This document shows positions 56,756 through 64,000 of a DNA stretch of 64,000 nt, piece by piece (within the stretch, counting starts at the first letter, position 1; each line of letters begins with the position of its first letter). The notes beneath the pieces are model-generated. The model saw nothing but the letters and a program-made list of their open reading frames with translations, was not told the origin of the DNA and made no database searches. The position numbers and the translations under genes were made by a program. The stretch is from Porphyromonas crevioricanis (GTDB lineage Bacteria; Bacteroidota; Bacteroidia; Bacteroidales; Porphyromonadaceae), in the NCBI RefSeq assembly GCF_900167225.1, contig NZ_FUXH01000002.1, forward strand, positions 1 to 64,000, in the 5' to 3' direction.

Positions 56756-56757
56756 AT

Positions 56758-57183
56758 TTATTTCTGTGTGTAGATTTTTCTCAAACTAAAGACGAATTTC
56801 TTTCGCAGGATACTGCCCGATAAGGCAAGCAATGCATAATACACTGCAATGGCTCCGAGACCGACCAGAGCAGCGAACAAGTCGTCCAACCCCAGCATAA
56901 GAGAGACAGCTACAGTAGCTACCAATACGATCAGCGGAAAAACAAAAGAAAGCAGCATGGCCCACCAGCCGAGGGATTCCCGTCCTTCCAGCTCAACCTG
57001 CTCACCCTCTTGGAGGGTGGGGTAGGAGCCAGGGACTACTATTTCCCGCTCTTTGCAATCGGCAGAGCTGCAAAAGCCTTTGGCATGACAGCCGGCACAT
57101 GCACTCATTTGCATCATGCGTACAATCACCCTATCGGGATAAACAGCCTTTACTTCTACTATTTGCCTAACAATATCGGCCAT
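56758..57183 (-). CDS. RseC/MucC-family membrane protein
   Basis: The 141-residue protein (start at MADIVRQIVEV, 57183) has four cysteines in SACAGCHAKGFCSSADC. Two hydrophobic helices follow (WWAMLLSFVFPLIVLVATVAV and ALVGLGAIAVYYALLAL). RseC proteins often begin Rnf operons and are proposed to help keep SoxR reduced. No SoxR is nearby, so here a role in Rnf assembly or function is more likely. The stop is two bases before rnfB. Confidence 0.88.
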   Translation of the reverse strand: MADIVRQIVEVKAVYPDRVIVRMMQMSACAGCHAKGFCSSADCKEREIVVPGSYPTLQEGEQVELEGRESLGWWAMLLSFVFPLIVLVATVAVSLMLGLDDLFAALVGLGAIAVYYALLALSGSILRKKFVFSLRKIYTQK

Positions 57184-57238
57184 CTTGTGTGGTTCGTTCG
57201 TACTAAGCAATATAACCTACAATGGCTACACGCGACCG

Positions 57239-57246
57239 CAAAAATA
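57239..57246 (-). promoter_or_regulatory. Bacteroidota -7 box for the rnf operon
   Basis: The minus strand reads TATTTTTG, an exact TAnnTTTG match, 55 bases before the rseC start. A TTTG lies farther upstream (57271-57274), five bases beyond ideal spacing. Confidence 0.5.
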
Positions 57247-57392
57247 CACATTATTCGGTAAAACCCTATTCAAATCTTACAGCAGTTGTCAGATTGACTC
57301 TGTTATACTCTTCTCGAAGCTGTTATGAATGATATTATATTGTGTAATACTCAATTATCGATACCCCTCTTGTCGCATTTGTAAAAGACAAT

Positions 57393-57428
57393 GCGACTCT
57401 GCCGAAGTCTTAGCTTCAGCAGAGCCGC
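57393..57428 (-). terminator. Terminator after the OmpA-like/TPR lipoprotein
   Basis: On the minus strand GCGGCTCTGCTGAAG pairs with CTTCGGCAGAGTCGC around CTAAGA: 15 pairs with two wobbles, then ATTGTCTTTTAC. Confidence 0.75.
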
Positions 57429-57459
57429 ATCGCAGGGGATCAAAATCGAGAGAGTTCGA

Positions 57460-59160
57460 TCAGCGTAGGAGTTCCTTTATGGCTGCATTTTGTATGTATT
57501 TAGCAAACTCCATGTCGTTGGCTGCATGTTGAGCCATATGGCGGTCTTGCTCGATCGCAGACCGCAAGTTGTTTATTACGCCATTCATGTCGTTCGTCCG
57601 GGCTGCTATAACGGCTTTGAGGTATGCAGTTGTAGCGTCGGGGCGGCCAATCTGCTCCAGAGTCTGTGATGCCTTGTTGTATTCGTGGTTGAGGATCTGT
57701 GCCACCGCCGCATTGTTAGTCTTGGCTTCTCCGTAGATACTTACGGCTTCGGCATAGTCGCCATGGCTGAGGGCGAGCAGTGCGCGGGCTTCCTGGAGCT
57801 CGGGTACGTTACCGGCTCCACCGAAGAGTTGCATGGCTTTGTCTCTTTCTCCATTCATTAGAGCCAGAAGACCCATATTCATACTCGTTTCGGGGTTGCC
57901 GGGCTTTTTAGCATTGGCAGAGGCAAACCATTCGGCTGCATCAGCCATTTTGCCATCCCGGTAGTAGAGCATACCGATGTTGTTGTAGGCTCGGTAGTCT
58001 GCCGGATAGATCTTAATCGCCTTGCGATAGATTGCCTCTTGCTCGTCCGGGTTGCTTACCAGAGTGGCTGCGTAGAGAAGTTCCTCTATATTGAGCTGTT
58101 CGGGTTTGCTGGCTGCCAAAGAGCGGATTTCATCGTCGCTCTTGCCTATGATCTCCACATTGGCTGTAAGTCTGGATCTTCTCAGTTGTGGCAGAATATC
58201 ATCGGCCAGCTGTTTGAATACCACGGAGATATTTTTGATCTCACGCTCACGTGTTTCGGGGTCGGGGTACATCTGCAAGACACGCAACACAAGCTCTTTG
58301 TCCTGAATGTTGCTTTTCTCCACCAACTCTTTGAAGCCTTCCCAGTCTTGGGCTGTGTAGTGAGCTGCGATGTCAACGTTTTTGATCCTGTTGCGAGAGA
58401 ACTCTCTCTTTAGCGAAGCTGTGGTATTGCTCTCTCGTTTGCCACTGAGACGCTCGTTGAGCTCTATTCCGCCATCGGGAGAGGCGTAGGCCTGTACTTC
58501 CACCGATACACGTTTGTTCTGGGCTTCGTTGGCTTCTTTTACGGTATTGCGCCAATCGGCTATTTCTTTCTTGCCTAATTCTTTACTTCTCACTTCTGCC
58601 TGCTGTATGAGGAAGTGTATGTTGGCATTGTAGGCTTCTTTGATGATACGCTGAAAAGCATCCGGAGCAATGGCGGCCGAGGAGTTTGCTGCTGAAGCCA
58701 AAGCTTCTGTAGCGATTACACCGTCGGCTATTTTTACTTCTGGCAGGGTATATTCTTTGTTCCCCTTTTTGCCCTTGAGGTGAAGGTACAGTTCGCTGCG
58801 CTGCATATCGGGCTTGTAGTGAAACGAAAAATCCATTTTCACTGCATCTCCCTGAGCAAAAGAAATGCTACGCTCGTTGCCACGCACTTTCTCTCCCTGA
58901 TAAACAAAGGAAGGTCCCCAGGTCTCTCCGTTGGCATAGCGCAGTACGGGAGTGATGATTAGTTGGGCTTTTTTCTTGAACCATTTAGGTGCAAATGTGG
59001 CTGTGGCAGATACGGGTATTCTACCTCCTTTCAGCTCCATAGGCTGTGGGGCTACTTTTACCATGTCACTGCTGTAAGGGCGGAGTTTGGACGAGCAAGA
59101 AGACAAGCCCAAAACAGCCATGGTGATGACAGCAATACGGACAAAAATGTTTGTTTTCAT
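57460..59160 (-). CDS. Outer-membrane lipoprotein with OmpA-like region and TPR repeats
   Basis: The 566-residue product starts at MKTNIFVRIA (59160) and has a lipobox LSSC (C22). Residues about 175-290 contain VEVQAYASPDGG-x-ELNERLSGKRE, an OmpA-like peptidoglycan-binding pattern. Residues about 370-480 contain TPR units (AIKIYPADYRAYNNIGMLYY, then AAEWFASANAKKPGNPETSMNMG). It may tie the envelope to the wall and hold a protein complex. Some T9SS accessory proteins combine such domains, but I cannot assign it. The longer frame to 59289 is unlikely to be translated. Confidence 0.87.
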   Translation of the reverse strand: MKTNIFVRIAVITMAVLGLSSCSSKLRPYSSDMVKVAPQPMELKGGRIPVSATATFAPKWFKKKAQLIITPVLRYANGETWGPSFVYQGEKVRGNERSISFAQGDAVKMDFSFHYKPDMQRSELYLHLKGKKGNKEYTLPEVKIADGVIATEALASAANSSAAIAPDAFQRIIKEAYNANIHFLIQQAEVRSKELGKKEIADWRNTVKEANEAQNKRVSVEVQAYASPDGGIELNERLSGKRESNTTASLKREFSRNRIKNVDIAAHYTAQDWEGFKELVEKSNIQDKELVLRVLQMYPDPETREREIKNISVVFKQLADDILPQLRRSRLTANVEIIGKSDDEIRSLAASKPEQLNIEELLYAATLVSNPDEQEAIYRKAIKIYPADYRAYNNIGMLYYRDGKMADAAEWFASANAKKPGNPETSMNMGLLALMNGERDKAMQLFGGAGNVPELQEARALLALSHGDYAEAVSIYGEAKTNNAAVAQILNHEYNKASQTLEQIGRPDATTAYLKAVIAARTNDMNGVINNLRSAIEQDRHMAQHAANDMEFAKYIQNAAIKELLR

Positions 59161-59251
59161 TGATTGTATTGGATTAGTTGTGATAGGATCGATATTTCTG
59201 TATGCCAATAAGTTTTTGCCCCTCCCTCCTTTCATCCGGAATGAGGGCTGG

Positions 59252-59259
59252 CAAAGATA
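59252..59259 (-). promoter_or_regulatory. Bacteroidota -7 box for the OmpA-like/TPR lipoprotein gene
   Basis: The minus strand reads TATCTTTG, an exact TAnnTTTG match, 91 bases before the start codon. Confidence 0.5.
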
Positions 59260-59432
59260 CTTCTTTTCCGTCATCGGTCTTGGAGACATTTCTGTTGCCC
59301 AATTATGCTCTTGAGAGAGAAATGTGCAGGAGAGTGCGATCTGTGATGTAAAAAAATGTTTTTGTCGATGTGGCGAAAATCGCTGTTTTGAGAGTCGTTT
59401 TTACTGGTTTGTTTCTCAAAAAATCCCTTCTC

Positions 59433-59550
59433 CAGAATGCCCTATTCATCGGCATTCTGAGAGGGTCAAATTTCTCTCCTGTGAGAGCAAAATTTTTCTC
59501 CTGTGTTAGCAAAATTTCTCTGAGGAGAGAATTTTTGCTCTCTCCCCAGA
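59433..59550 (+). repeat. TCTCTCCTGTG repeat block, copy 2
   Basis: CAGAATGC (59433-59440) and GCATTCTG (59452-59459) form an inverted pair. TTTCTCTCCTGTGAGAGCAA, then TTTTCTCCTGTGTTAGCAAA, then AGGAGAGAATTTTTGCTCTC follow. Long segments match copy 1 at 22155-22262 in the same orientation. Confidence 0.75.
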
Positions 59551-59986
59551 GAATAAAAATTAGAACCCCAGAGGGGGGCAGAGCCGACAAAAATCGACAG
59601 TTTGCGTTTTTACGTTTTGTTGTTGTTAGAGTATTGTTTTTACATGCTTTTGAAAAGTCTTCTTCTGAGGTGTGGTTTTGTTTCTAAGTTTGCTGCAAGG
59701 CAGAGATGGCAGAAATGATTGAGTTGAAGATTGGCTTGAAGCCTTAGGTCGATGTTCCGCAGACATTGTACCCGAAAGTTGCAATCCGGGTATATATCCG
59801 ATGTAACCCGCACCCGAATACTGTAATTCGGATTATATGGGATGCCGGTTGAGTTGTTTGAGAGTAGCAAAATCTTATCTTTACGGGGAGGAGAGCGACA
59901 GTATCTGCACGCAGAGAGGGTGTCTGCACGTAGAGGGAGGACTGTTTCGCGTAGTGAGAAGAAAATAGGATCAAATACGATTAGCA

Positions 59987-60343
59987 ATGAAAAAGTTATT
60001 ACTTGCAGTTATTTCTGTCATTGGACTAATGGTGCTGCTGGGTGGATGCTCAAAAAAAGATGAGCCGAATGATTACTCCCTAAATGGGACAGTGTGGGTC
60101 AACAATGAAAATGGTGTCAGGATACTGAAATTCGAGAAAGAGACGTTCTCCTTCAATGCTTCCTATGAATCGGAAGATCGAAGACAGGTGAGAGAGCAAG
60201 GCTGGGGTACTTATGTGTATAAGCCTCCATTCGTTTTTTTCTCAGCAATTAATCCGAGCACGGGGCGAATCGATACTCAAACCGGCAAGATTGACGGCAA
60301 CAAACTCTCTTTCCGTAATTTTATATACACCAAACAAGAGTAA
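59987..60343 (+). CDS. Small lipoprotein, function unknown
   Basis: The 118-residue product has a lipobox LGGC (C21) and a beta-rich body (NGTVWVNNENGVRILKFEKE, then TGKIDGNKLSFRNF). The last part resembles small lipocalin-like or hypothetical lipoproteins of Bacteroidota, but I do not recognise a family. It probably faces the periplasm or surface. Confidence 0.75.
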   Translation: MKKLLLAVISVIGLMVLLGGCSKKDEPNDYSLNGTVWVNNENGVRILKFEKETFSFNASYESEDRRQVREQGWGTYVYKPPFVFFSAINPSTGRIDTQTGKIDGNKLSFRNFIYTKQE

Positions 60344-60625
60344 GTAGCTGCGAAAAGCTGTTCCAGCGAAGAGAGTATTGCTTGTTTCTTTTAACGGGCA
60401 GGCTAATGGGAGACAAGGAGGCACCATCGAAGGGTCTCCTTTGTTTGTTTTAAGCGAAGTGCAAATTTCTACCAATAGGGAGGTATCGCTGTTATTTTGT
60501 TGTTTTTGAAGAATACTTTTTATAATTTGCGCACGGTTTGTCGGAGGAATAGCCAATCCTCTACTTGCAGCCAACACATAAAACAACACAACAATCAAAC
60601 AACACAACAAAATCTTTTTGCCACC

Positions 60626-62785
60626 ATGAAAGTGTACCAAACAAAAGAAATTCGGAACATCGCCTTACTCGGTAGTTCCGGCTCGGGAAAAACCACCCTT
60701 GCGGAGGCTATCCTCCTTGAGGGTGGAGTGATAAAACGCAGAGGAAACATTGCTGCTGGCAATACTGTCAGCGACTATTTCCCTGTGGAAAAAGAGTATG
60801 GATACTCGGTTTTCTCTACTTTGATCAGCACTGAGTGGATGGATCGCAAGTTGAACTTTATCGACTGTCCCGGGGCAGATGACTTTGCCGGAGCGATCGT
60901 TTCTGCTCTCTCCGTAGCCGACATTGCTGTAATGGTTGTGAACGCACAGTATGGCATAGAGGTGGGGATGATCAATCAGTTTCGCCACATAGACCGGCTC
61001 AACAAGCCCTCTATCTTCCTGATCAACCAGCTTGATAGCGATAAGGCGGACTATGAAGCTGCTATTGCGCAGCTCAAAGAACGCTACGGCTCGCGCATCG
61101 TGCCGGTGCAGTATCCGGTTAATCAGGGAGCTGGCTTCAATACGGTCGTGGATGTGCTGAAGATGAAGATGTACAAGTACGGAGCCGAAGGCAGCCAACC
61201 CGAGGTGACTGACATCCCCCAAGAGCAGATGCCCAGAGCAAAAGAGATGCACCAGGCTTTGGTAGAAGCAGCAGCCGAGAACGATGAGGCCTTGATGGAG
61301 AAGTTTTTCGACCAGGGAAGTTTATCTGAGGAGGAGATGCGTGAGGGGATCCGTGCCGGCTTGCTTTCTCGGAGCATTAGTCCGGTATTCTGTGTCAGTG
61401 CCGAAAAATGTGTAGGCGTGGGTCGCAGTATGGAGTTTCTTGGCAATGTGGTACCTTCCCCCGGCAAGATGGCTCCTGTTTTGAGTCAGGAAGGAGAAGA
61501 GGTAGGTCCGGATGCTTCGGCTCCGACCAGTTTATACTTCTTCAAAAGCTCTATCGAACCACATATAGGTGAGGTTTCTTACTTCAAGGTGATGAGTGGG
61601 ACGCTCAAAGAAGGGGATGACTTGGAGAATATTTCCAGAGGATCGAAAGAGAGAATCAGCCAAATCTTTGTTTGTGCAGGTCAGACCCGCACCAAAGTTG
61701 AATCCATGGTGGCTGGAGATATTGGGGCTACAGTCAAGCTTAAAGATGTGCGACGAGGTAATACGCTCAACGCCAAGGGAGTGACACATAGTTTCGATTT
61801 GGTGGAATATCCACAACCCAAGTACAGACGTGCCGTGCGTGCAAAGAATGAAGCCGAATCGGAAAAGCTCGGTGAGATACTCAATCGTATGCACGAAGAG
61901 GATCCGACTTGGGTAGTAGAGCAAAGTAAAGAGCTGCGCCAGCTGATCGTTGGAGGCCAGGGAGAGTTTCATCTGCGTACCCTCAAGTGGCGAATAGAGA
62001 ACAACGACAAGGTGGAAATTGAGTTTATGGAGCCTCGTATCCCATATCGGGAAACGATCACCAAACCAGCACGGTCGGATTACAGACACAAGAAACAGTC
62101 CGGAGGAGCCGGCCAGTTCGGTGAGGTACACTTGATCGTGGAGCCTTACGAAGATGGTAAACCGATGCCTGAGACATACAAGTTCGGTGGTCAGGAATTC
62201 AAGATTACGGCTCGTGATACACAGGAAATACCGTTGGAATGGGGTGGTAAGCTCGTCTTTGTCAATAGCGTTGTAGGGGGAGCTATCGATACCCGTTTCA
62301 TGCCGGCCATCCTCAAGGGGATTATGGGGCGTATGGAGCGTGGCCCACTCACCGGCTCCTATGCCAGAGATGTGCGAGTGATTGTCTATGACGGCAAGAT
62401 GCACCCGGTAGATAGTAATGAGATCTCGTTCATGCTGGCCGGGCGCAATGCTTTCAGTCAGGCTTTCCGTGAGGCCGTCCCGAAAGTATTGGAGCCGATA
62501 TACAATGTAGAAGTATCGGTGCCTGCTGACTATATGGGAGATGTGATGAGCGACTTGCAAGGACGACGTGCTATTATCATGGGCATGGAGAGTCGCAAAG
62601 GCTATGAGCTGATCAAAGCAAGAGTTCCTTTGGCCGAATTGTCCTCGTATTCGACAACACTAAGCTCTGTGACAGGAGGGCGAGCTTCGTTTGTGATGTC
62701 TTTCGACAACTACGAACTGGTGCCCGGTGATACGCAGGAGAAACTCCTGCAGGCCTACGCTGCAGAGCAGGCCAGTGAGGAGTAA
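60626..62785 (+). CDS. EF-G paralogue lacking the catalytic histidine (EF-G2-like)
   Basis: The 719-residue protein (start at MKVYQTKEIR, 60626) has the full five-domain EF-G plan, including VGGQGEFHLRTLKWRI and SGGAGQFGEVHL. Its G motifs are altered. The P-loop is GSSGSGKTT. G3 is DCPGADDF, where EF-G has DTPGHVDF, so the catalytic His is Ala84. G4 is NQLD instead of NKxD. Bacteroides has an EF-G2 described as translocating without GTP hydrolysis, and this is probably its orthologue. The open frame upstream to 60497 is not typical protein. Confidence 0.9.
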   Translation: MKVYQTKEIRNIALLGSSGSGKTTLAEAILLEGGVIKRRGNIAAGNTVSDYFPVEKEYGYSVFSTLISTEWMDRKLNFIDCPGADDFAGAIVSALSVADIAVMVVNAQYGIEVGMINQFRHIDRLNKPSIFLINQLDSDKADYEAAIAQLKERYGSRIVPVQYPVNQGAGFNTVVDVLKMKMYKYGAEGSQPEVTDIPQEQMPRAKEMHQALVEAAAENDEALMEKFFDQGSLSEEEMREGIRAGLLSRSISPVFCVSAEKCVGVGRSMEFLGNVVPSPGKMAPVLSQEGEEVGPDASAPTSLYFFKSSIEPHIGEVSYFKVMSGTLKEGDDLENISRGSKERISQIFVCAGQTRTKVESMVAGDIGATVKLKDVRRGNTLNAKGVTHSFDLVEYPQPKYRRAVRAKNEAESEKLGEILNRMHEEDPTWVVEQSKELRQLIVGGQGEFHLRTLKWRIENNDKVEIEFMEPRIPYRETITKPARSDYRHKKQSGGAGQFGEVHLIVEPYEDGKPMPETYKFGGQEFKITARDTQEIPLEWGGKLVFVNSVVGGAIDTRFMPAILKGIMGRMERGPLTGSYARDVRVIVYDGKMHPVDSNEISFMLAGRNAFSQAFREAVPKVLEPIYNVEVSVPADYMGDVMSDLQGRRAIIMGMESRKGYELIKARVPLAELSSYSTTLSSVTGGRASFVMSFDNYELVPGDTQEKLLQAYAAEQASEE

Positions 62786-62838
62786 AAAGCTCTTGAGAGA
62801 GATTGTGCCAAGTTCTCAATAGTAGTAGATAGATGCAG

Positions 62839-62867
62839 AGGGGCCAAATCCGAAAGGAGAGGCCCCT
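62839..62867 (+). terminator. Terminator after the EF-G paralogue
   Basis: AGGGGCC (62839-62845) pairs with GGCCCCT (62861-62867), followed by TTGTCTTTTT. Confidence 0.75.
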
Positions 62868-63020
62868 TTGTCTTTTTAGAGCTTTGTGCAATGGTTTTCT
62901 TTTGAGGCCATAGCTATTCGAGATACGAGCAAGTCAATCGCTGTCCCATGGATTCTCGGAGCCATCTCCTGTATGCTGTAATGGTTCTCAAGAGGCTCTC
63001 TCCAAAAGCCCTCCGAATAC

Positions 63021-63051
63021 TTTGTGTGTTAGCAACCAATTGTTACCTTTG
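63021..63051 (+). promoter_or_regulatory. Full Bacteroidota promoter (TTTG, 19 bases, TACCTTTG)
   Basis: TTTG at 63021-63024 and TACCTTTG at 63044-63051 match both consensus boxes with the expected 19-base spacing. Transcription would begin near 63058, so the lipoprotein cannot start at 63022 and must use a later ATG. Confidence 0.75.
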
Positions 63052-63090
63052 CTACAGTTAGTTATGTATAATCGCCAAATGTCAGAACTC

Positions 63091-63564
63091 ATGAAGAAAA
63101 TTGTGTTGATAGCAGCGACCTTGGCTATGGTCTCTGCCTTTACTTCCTGCAAGCCTAAACAGAGTGCTTATCGGCAAGCTTATGAGGCTGCAAAACAGCG
63201 CGAAATCGTATCCAAAGAGGGAAGCTCTACAGCAACAATGACCGAGGTATCCAAGCCTATTGATCGTCAGGTATTGGTACGCCAGGAGAATCTCTCCGTA
63301 TTGGAGGGGGAGAACGCCAACAGCCTGAAGCGTTATAGCGTGGTGGTAGGGAGTTTTCAGAATCATGCCAACGCTCGTAGTCTGAAAGAGCGTATGCAGG
63401 CCGATGGTTATGAGGCTGTGCTGGCTCAGAATGAGCAAGGGATGCTGCGTGTTATCGTCAGCAGTTTCCACTCACGTCAGGATGCTGCTGCCAGCCGCGA
63501 TGCCATCAAGGCTCGCTATGCACCCAATTTCCAAGATGCTTGGTTGCTGGAGAAGACCAACTAA
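63091..63564 (+). CDS. SPOR-domain lipoprotein
   Basis: The product has 157 residues if started at MKKIVLIAAT (63091); an ATG at 63079 would add MSEL. The lipobox is FTSC. The C-terminal 75 residues are a SPOR domain (YSVVVGSFQNHANARSLKERM, then LRVIVSSFHSRQDAAASRDAI), which binds peptidoglycan lacking stem peptides at division sites. It directly precedes murB with no gap, fitting a wall-related role. Confidence 0.88.
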   Translation: MKKIVLIAATLAMVSAFTSCKPKQSAYRQAYEAAKQREIVSKEGSSTATMTEVSKPIDRQVLVRQENLSVLEGENANSLKRYSVVVGSFQNHANARSLKERMQADGYEAVLAQNEQGMLRVIVSSFHSRQDAAASRDAIKARYAPNFQDAWLLEKTN

Positions 63565-64000
63565 ATGGAAATTTTGCAAAATCAATCGCTACGCCCTCTC
63601 AACACCTTTGATATAGATGCCCAGTGTTCCTACTTGCTGCGTTACGACAGCCTTGAGGACCTGAAGCTGCTACAGAGGGACGAGTTCGTAGCCGAGAGTA
63701 AGACGTTGATAATTGGCGAGGGGAGCAATATGCTCTTCCTCGCCAATTTCCATGGCATAGTACTCGTTTCGGGTATGAAAGAGATCTCTCCGGCTCGCCC
63801 CGGGCAGGGAGTGGATATATATCTGGAGGTCGATGGAGGTGTGAGTTGGGATTCTTTGGTAGCTCACTGTGTACAGCAGGGATTTTATGGAACCGAGAAT
63901 CTCTCCCTTATCCCCGGTACGGTAGGAGCAGCTGCTCGGCAGAATATAGGAGCCTATGGAGTGGAGCTGTCTTCGCTGGTAGAGTGGGTCGATGCTTTCG
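63565..64000 (+). CDS. murB: UDP-N-acetylenolpyruvoylglucosamine reductase, N-terminal part
   Basis: The gene runs off the end of the window after 145 codons. It starts at the ATG right after the SPOR gene's TAA. Seen are RPLNTFDIDAQCSYLLR, the FAD-binding IIGEGSNMLF, and ENLSLIPGTVGAAARQNIGAYGVE. MurB reduces the enolpyruvyl group to give UDP-MurNAc in peptidoglycan synthesis. Confidence 0.93.
   Translation, partial: MEILQNQSLRPLNTFDIDAQCSYLLRYDSLEDLKLLQRDEFVAESKTLIIGEGSNMLFLANFHGIVLVSGMKEISPARPGQGVDIYLEVDGGVSWDSLVAHCVQQGFYGTENLSLIPGTVGAAARQNIGAYGVELSSLVEWVDAF

Larger units (their letters stand above)
59161..59986. other. Long intergenic region with repeat block
   Basis: This 826-base region holds a minus-strand promoter box (59252-59259), the second TCTCTCCTGTG repeat block (59433-59550), and near 59877 a near-consensus TATCTTTA box for the gene at 59987. 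The open frames inside follow the repeat or lack protein character. Confidence 0.5.
62786..63090. other. Intergenic region with terminator and promoter
   Basis: This 305-base gap contains the terminator at 62839-62867 and the promoter at 63021-63051. No gene was seen. Confidence 0.5.

Noticed and set aside
60497-60625. N-terminal extension of the EF-G paralogue
   Set aside because: The segment is rich in Gln, Asn and Thr from an ACAACA-rich leader, and the GTPase domain starts properly at 60626.
1-64000. tRNA, rRNA, insertion sequence or prophage
   Set aside because: I saw no cloverleaf-like sequences, rRNA segments, transposases, integrases or phage structural genes in any gap.

Overview
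The window looks like part of a Bacteroidota chromosome, most probably a Porphyromonas or a close relative. The reasons are: many secreted proteins ending in a type IX secretion (T9SS)-type C-terminal domain, LRR and BspA-like surface proteins, both Nqr and Rnf operons, promoter boxes of the Bacteroidota form TAnnTTTG, and few Shine-Dalgarno sequences. This placement comes from reading gene content, not from a database search. I see no rRNA, tRNA, CRISPR array, insertion sequence or prophage.

Region 1 (1-2352) holds the end of one T9SS surface protein and a complete two-repeat paralogue, separated by a hairpin-rich gap. Region 2 (2878-12031) is the most interesting: one strand carries cbiM, cbiN, a cbiQ-cbiO-Met8-like triple fusion, hemA, hemC, a cobA-hemD fusion, hemB and hemL. 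Together these would import cobalt, build uroporphyrinogen III from glutamyl-tRNA by the C5 route, methylate it to precorrin-2 and oxidise it to sirohydrochlorin. The product could feed B12 or siroheme; with hemB, C and D it also supplies uroporphyrinogen III. Region 3 (12228-18264) is nqrABCDEF, the Na+-pumping NADH:quinone reductase.

Region 4 (18791-30292) is mixed: queF overlapping a lipid-kinase-like gene, a C69 peptidase, a glutathione-peroxidase-like protein, an LRR surface protein, a three-gene surface-glycan unit (O-antigen ligase-like plus two glycosyltransferases), an asparaginase and a metallo-beta-lactamase-fold hydrolase. Region 5 (30610-40891) holds a beta-helix T9SS protein, an Lrp/AsnC regulator, xseA, a short-chain dehydrogenase, mscL, a T9SS gene broken by two compensating frameshifts, and a TonB-receptor-like outer-membrane protein. 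Region 6 (41418-48011) is a run of four surface proteins (BspA-like, Omp28/thioredoxin-like, LRR, Ig-like lipoprotein).

Region 7 (48606-57210) is clpB facing a complete rnf operon (rseC-B-C-D-G-E-A) across a long two-way terminator. Region 8 (57460-64000) has an OmpA-like/TPR lipoprotein, a small lipoprotein, an EF-G paralogue lacking the catalytic histidine, a SPOR-domain lipoprotein and the start of murB.

Several intergenic repeat families stand out: a roughly 110-base repeat in four copies, a TCTCTCCTGTG repeat block in two places, GAGACTGTTGC half-sites upstream of cbiM, and an alternating TTTCC/GGAAA array upstream of clpB.
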